Shown here: positions 38,670-41,176 of the stretch, one piece after another
Layout of the letters: each line of letters starts with the position of its first letter
How positions within the stretch are numbered: position 1 is the stretch's first letter
Origin: JAKQDP01 sp964536975
GTDB taxonomy: Bacteria > Patescibacteriota > Patescibacteriia > 2-01-FULL-39-33
NCBI GenBank assembly: GCA_964536975.1
Contig: CAZHYS010000006.1
Coordinates: forward strand, 1 to 41,176
Length of the DNA: 41,176 nt
Direction: 5' to 3'
Program-made: the position numbers and the translations under genes
The notes under the pieces: generated by a model
Told to the model about the DNA's origin: nothing
Database searches by the model: none
The model's input: only the letters and a program-made list of their open reading frames with translations

Positions 38670-39959
38670 ATGAAAAATTTACTTAAAAAAGCGGCTCAAA
38701 GAATGTTGAGGGTGTTTGCCAAGGCGATTTTGAAAAAATACAAGCCGCAGGTGGTCGGCGTAACCGGTAGCGTTGGCAAGACATCGACTAAGGAGGCGAT
38801 TTATGCTGTTTTGTCGTATAAATTCAATGTGCGAAGGAATATTAAAAATTATAATAATGAAATCGGCTTGCCGCTTACCATAATCGGCGCCGGATCAGGC
38901 GGCCGATCAATTTGGAATTGGCTGGGAGTGTTTATTAAGGCACTAACAATGCTTATTTGGAGAGATAAAAGTTATCCGGAGATTTTAGTATTAGAAATGG
39001 CAGTTGACCGAGTGGGTGATATGAAATATCTGACCGATTTGGCGCCTTGCGATATCGGAGTGGTGACCAATGTTAGCCCGGTTCATTTGGAGTTTTTTAA
39101 ATCTCTGGAGCGGATTGCCAAGGAGAAGTCAGTGATGGTTTCCCATATTGATAAAAATGGCTGGGGAGTATTGAATTGCGATAACTCTTATGTTTGCGAG
39201 ATGAGGCAGGTCGTTCGCGGGCGGGTATTGACCTATGGAATAGACAACAAAGAATCGGATGTTAGAGCGTCGGAAATAGTCGTTTCTCGCGGGGGAGAAA
39301 AAAAATTAGCGGGACTTAGCTTTAAGCTGATTTATCAAGGCAGTACAGTGCCGGTGTTACTTCCTAACATCTTGGGCGAGCATTTGATTTATGCCGCCTT
39401 AGCCGCCGCGGGAATAGGCATTATCAAGGGCATGAATATGGTGGAGATATCGGAAGCATTACGGCTATTTGAAGCGCCAAAAGGGAGAATGCATCTGCTT
39501 GATGGAATAAAAAATACTTTTATCATTGATGATACTTATAATGCCGGGCCCGACTCCATGGCGGCGGCGTTAAAGGTGCTTGGCCGACTGGAGACGGCTG
39601 GCCAGAAGTTTGCCGTTTTGGGCGATATGTTGGAGCTTGGCGAATACACGGCGGAAGCGCACGCGCAAATCGGCCGTCAAGTGGCAGAAAATAAAATTGA
39701 TTTTTTGATTACTGTTGGAGAAAGATCCAGGATTATTGCTGATTTGGCCGAAAAGTCAGGGATGGTCAAGGATAATATTTTCAGTTTTTCCGATACCGAA
39801 CGAGCAGGGAGGTTTTTGCAGGATCGGATTGAGCAAGGCGATTTTATTCTGATCAAGGGATCGCAAGGGATGAGAATGGAGAAAATCACCAAAGAGATTA
39901 TGGCCGAGCCGATGAAGGCAAAAGAGTTACTGGTGCGGCAAGAGAAGCCGTGGGATTAA
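38670..39959 (+). CDS. murF: UDP-MurNAc-tripeptide:D-Ala-D-Ala ligase
   Basis: 429 residues. Adds D-Ala-D-Ala to complete the UDP-MurNAc-pentapeptide. P-loop VTGSVGKTSTKEA (about 31-43), NYNNEIGLPLT, EMAVDRVGDM, NVSPVHLEFF, and C-terminal DDTYNAGPDSMAAAL. The first substrate-binding domain of long MurF is missing: the protein begins almost at the P-loop, the short type also seen in related genomes. No SD. murE, which normally precedes murF, is absent. Confidence 0.92.
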   Translation: MKNLLKKAAQRMLRVFAKAILKKYKPQVVGVTGSVGKTSTKEAIYAVLSYKFNVRRNIKNYNNEIGLPLTIIGAGSGGRSIWNWLGVFIKALTMLIWRDKSYPEILVLEMAVDRVGDMKYLTDLAPCDIGVVTNVSPVHLEFFKSLERIAKEKSVMVSHIDKNGWGVLNCDNSYVCEMRQVVRGRVLTYGIDNKESDVRASEIVVSRGGEKKLAGLSFKLIYQGSTVPVLLPNILGEHLIYAALAAAGIGIIKGMNMVEISEALRLFEAPKGRMHLLDGIKNTFIIDDTYNAGPDSMAAALKVLGRLETAGQKFAVLGDMLELGEYTAEAHAQIGRQVAENKIDFLITVGERSRIIADLAEKSGMVKDNIFSFSDTERAGRFLQDRIEQGDFILIKGSQGMRMEKITKEIMAEPMKAKELLVRQEKPWD

Positions 39960-39997
39960 GGGGTAGTGATTAGGATTCAGCGGCCAGGACTTAACTG
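39956..39997. repeat. Heptamer-register array after murF
   Basis: Units ttaaggg, gtagtga, ttaggat, tcagcgg, ccaggac, ttaactg; the first includes the murF stop. Confidence 0.65.
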
Positions 39998-40015
39998 TTT
40001 TATTCCTCGATCATC

Positions 40016-40044
40016 TTGACAAAAAGTGATATTCGTTTTAGGAT
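40016..40044 (+). promoter_or_regulatory. Promoter of the terminal lipoprotein
   Basis: TTGACA (40016-40021), 17 nt, TAGGAT (40039-40044). Confidence 0.7.
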
Positions 40045-40114
40045 TAAACTGCGTTGGACGTCTATTGGATATTTAGTTGAAAAAAACGAGGATAACCGGA
40101 GAAGGAGACTGATC

Positions 40115-41035
40115 ATGAGGAATTTTGTCGTTTTTACGATTTCCATCGCGTTGTTCTGCGGGTGTGGGTGGAAATTTGTCAAGGTTGACTCGGAGGAGGA
40201 CAAATCTAAGATTGAACCGGCTGTGGCAACAGCCGAGAGTCAACAATCAATCGAAGGATTGCCGGGGCAATCGGGGTTTAATTCAACACCGATCAGGAAA
40301 TCAAGAGACGGAAAATGGCTGGGAATTGATTATCAGCCCGAAGGAACAAGAACAATTGCCGATCTCTCTGATGATGAGATCAAAATGGCAACATTGCGAC
40401 TATTTGAGGCCTTCCTTGGTTCAGATTTGAAGGAGATAATAAGCAAGGAGGTTTCTTTGCTTGATGATTCTTGTTCAGAAGAAGACGCCAGAAAAAAAGT
40501 CTTGTCTTCATTGTCAGTCAGGAAGGCGATAAGAGACAAGACGTTGCCCGAATTGCGTGGGGAGCCATTTTTGTTGGCGGATGCCGAGGCAAACGCGTTT
40601 GTGGATCAGACACTTGATAATCTCGCTCAAATGGGAGGAGTGCACTTTGGAGAGGAAGATCCTACTAGCGCGTCTATTAGCGCCGAATCCGAAGACCCTC
40701 GGCAATCTTTGGAACTTCTTTCAAAAGCCATGGGTGAGCTTGATTCCCTTTCGGAAGGGAATACGAAAAAAGCCACAGAGATAGTCATAGGCGCCTTCAA
40801 TGAAGAAAAAGTGAAAGATCGCATTACTTTGTTGATGTTTAAGGAGGTGCCAAACGGTCTTTCCGGCGAGGAAGCCGCCAAGGTCGCGCTTGGCTCATCC
40901 GACGTCCATGCTCTAGTCTTCTTTTTGGTAAGCGAGAAGCTGAATGATCCACCCTTTAACTTATCTGATGAAGCGGTGATACTGCTAATCAATATCTGCA
41001 GCGAACTGCTTTACGATTTGTCCGTGGCGGAATAG
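40115..41035 (+). CDS. SD-led lipoprotein of unknown function
   Basis: 306 residues from the ATG at 40115, chosen because AAGGAG (40102-40107) lies 7 nt before it; the frame is open further up, into the promoter. Signal MRNFVVFTISIALFCGCG with a lipobox (LFCGC, Cys15 or Cys17). The mature part is acidic and mostly helical, with Ser/Glu-rich stretches (ISAESEDPRQSLELLSKAMG) and repeated degenerate helices (about 90-300). No recognised family. Own promoter and terminator. Confidence 0.75.
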   Translation: MRNFVVFTISIALFCGCGWKFVKVDSEEDKSKIEPAVATAESQQSIEGLPGQSGFNSTPIRKSRDGKWLGIDYQPEGTRTIADLSDDEIKMATLRLFEAFLGSDLKEIISKEVSLLDDSCSEEDARKKVLSSLSVRKAIRDKTLPELRGEPFLLADAEANAFVDQTLDNLAQMGGVHFGEEDPTSASISAESEDPRQSLELLSKAMGELDSLSEGNTKKATEIVIGAFNEEKVKDRITLLMFKEVPNGLSGEEAAKVALGSSDVHALVFFLVSEKLNDPPFNLSDEAVILLINICSELLYDLSVAE

Positions 41036-41044
41036 ATTGATTGA

Positions 41045-41086
41045 AGATTGCTTTTGACGAGTATGTCAGAAGCAATCTATTTTTTT
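41045..41086 (+). terminator. Terminator of the terminal lipoprotein
   Basis: AGATTGCTT (41045-41053) pairs with AAGCAATCT (41070-41078), with inner TGAC/GTCA; seven T follow (41080-41086). Confidence 0.85.
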
Positions 41087-41133
41087 ATCTTTATAAAAAA
41101 TAGAAAAAGCAGTAATTAATTTTTGGTAATTAG

Positions 41134-41175
41134 TTGGAAATGTAACCTAGTAGGTGGTAAAATATCACTAGGTTA
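41134..41175 (+). promoter_or_regulatory. Candidate promoter with overlapping inverted repeat at window end
   Basis: TTGGAA (41134-41139), 18 nt, TAAAAT (41158-41163). TAACCTAGT (41143-41151) and ACTAGGTTA (41167-41175) flank the -10. The gene would lie outside the window. Confidence 0.4.
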
Positions 41176-41176
41176 T

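Overview
The window looks like a chromosomal segment of a Candidate Phyla Radiation (Patescibacteria) bacterium. The assignment is inference: compact peptidoglycan and cell-surface genes, SD-less A/T-rich starts on nearly all housekeeping genes, a short TsaB, a GTRGKST P-loop in MurD, and families typical of these genomes (degenerate PP2C plus propeller protein, FG-GAP surface proteins, tyrosine REP transposase). TGA is used as a stop (end of ftsW; the ATGA overlaps at 4945-4948 and 6117-6120), so the code is standard and not the TGA=Gly code of Gracilibacteria/Absconditabacteria.

Layout. 1-1482 is the 5' part of a large repeat-containing lipoprotein (- strand, cut by the window edge). 1798-8396 (- strand) is a cell-surface block: a DUF11-like membrane protein, a glycosidase-like FG-GAP protein, a GT4 glycosyltransferase, an O-antigen-ligase-like polymerase and a Wzz-like protein, the middle ones joined by ATGA overlaps. 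8581-17878 (+) is one half of the division/cell-wall (dcw) cluster: small membrane protein, mraY, murD, ftsW, murG, murC, a small ORF, murB, then hpf. Then come secA, a REP-associated transposase running into mutM, two tiny SD-led genes, a divergent pair of undecaprenyl-phosphate recycling phosphatases (PAP2-like and uppP), a CAP-domain protein, mltG with an AMMECR1 gene, an SD-led membrane protein and an SD-led secreted dockerin/Ig-like protein. 29145-30354 is the rplJ-rplL operon with an L10 leader. A degenerate PP2C/propeller protein, an HTH/nucleotidyltransferase-like gene, a short tsaB and a membrane-anchored dockerin-like protein follow. 34577-39959 is the other half of dcw: mraZ, rsmH, ftsL, ftsI, murF. 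The window closes with an SD-led lipoprotein.

Functionally most of the window makes, exports and recycles lipid-II-linked wall precursors and surface polymers: MurB/C/D/F, MraY and MurG build lipid II, FtsW/FtsI/FtsL polymerise it at the septum, MltG cuts glycan strands, UppP recycles the C55 carrier. murE and ftsQ/A/Z are not present here.

Four patterns stand out. (1) Seven accessory genes have a perfect Shine-Dalgarno; most also have their own sigma70-type promoter, a leader hairpin and a terminator, whereas by eye none of about 25 core genes has an SD. (2) Intergenic stretches are built of degenerate units kept in strict 7-nt (some 8-nt) register. (3) Palindromic repeat elements occur between genes and also in frame inside the transposase, mutM and the PP2C-like gene. 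(4) A complete minus-strand transcription unit of about 400 nt of unknown product lies between murD and ftsW.
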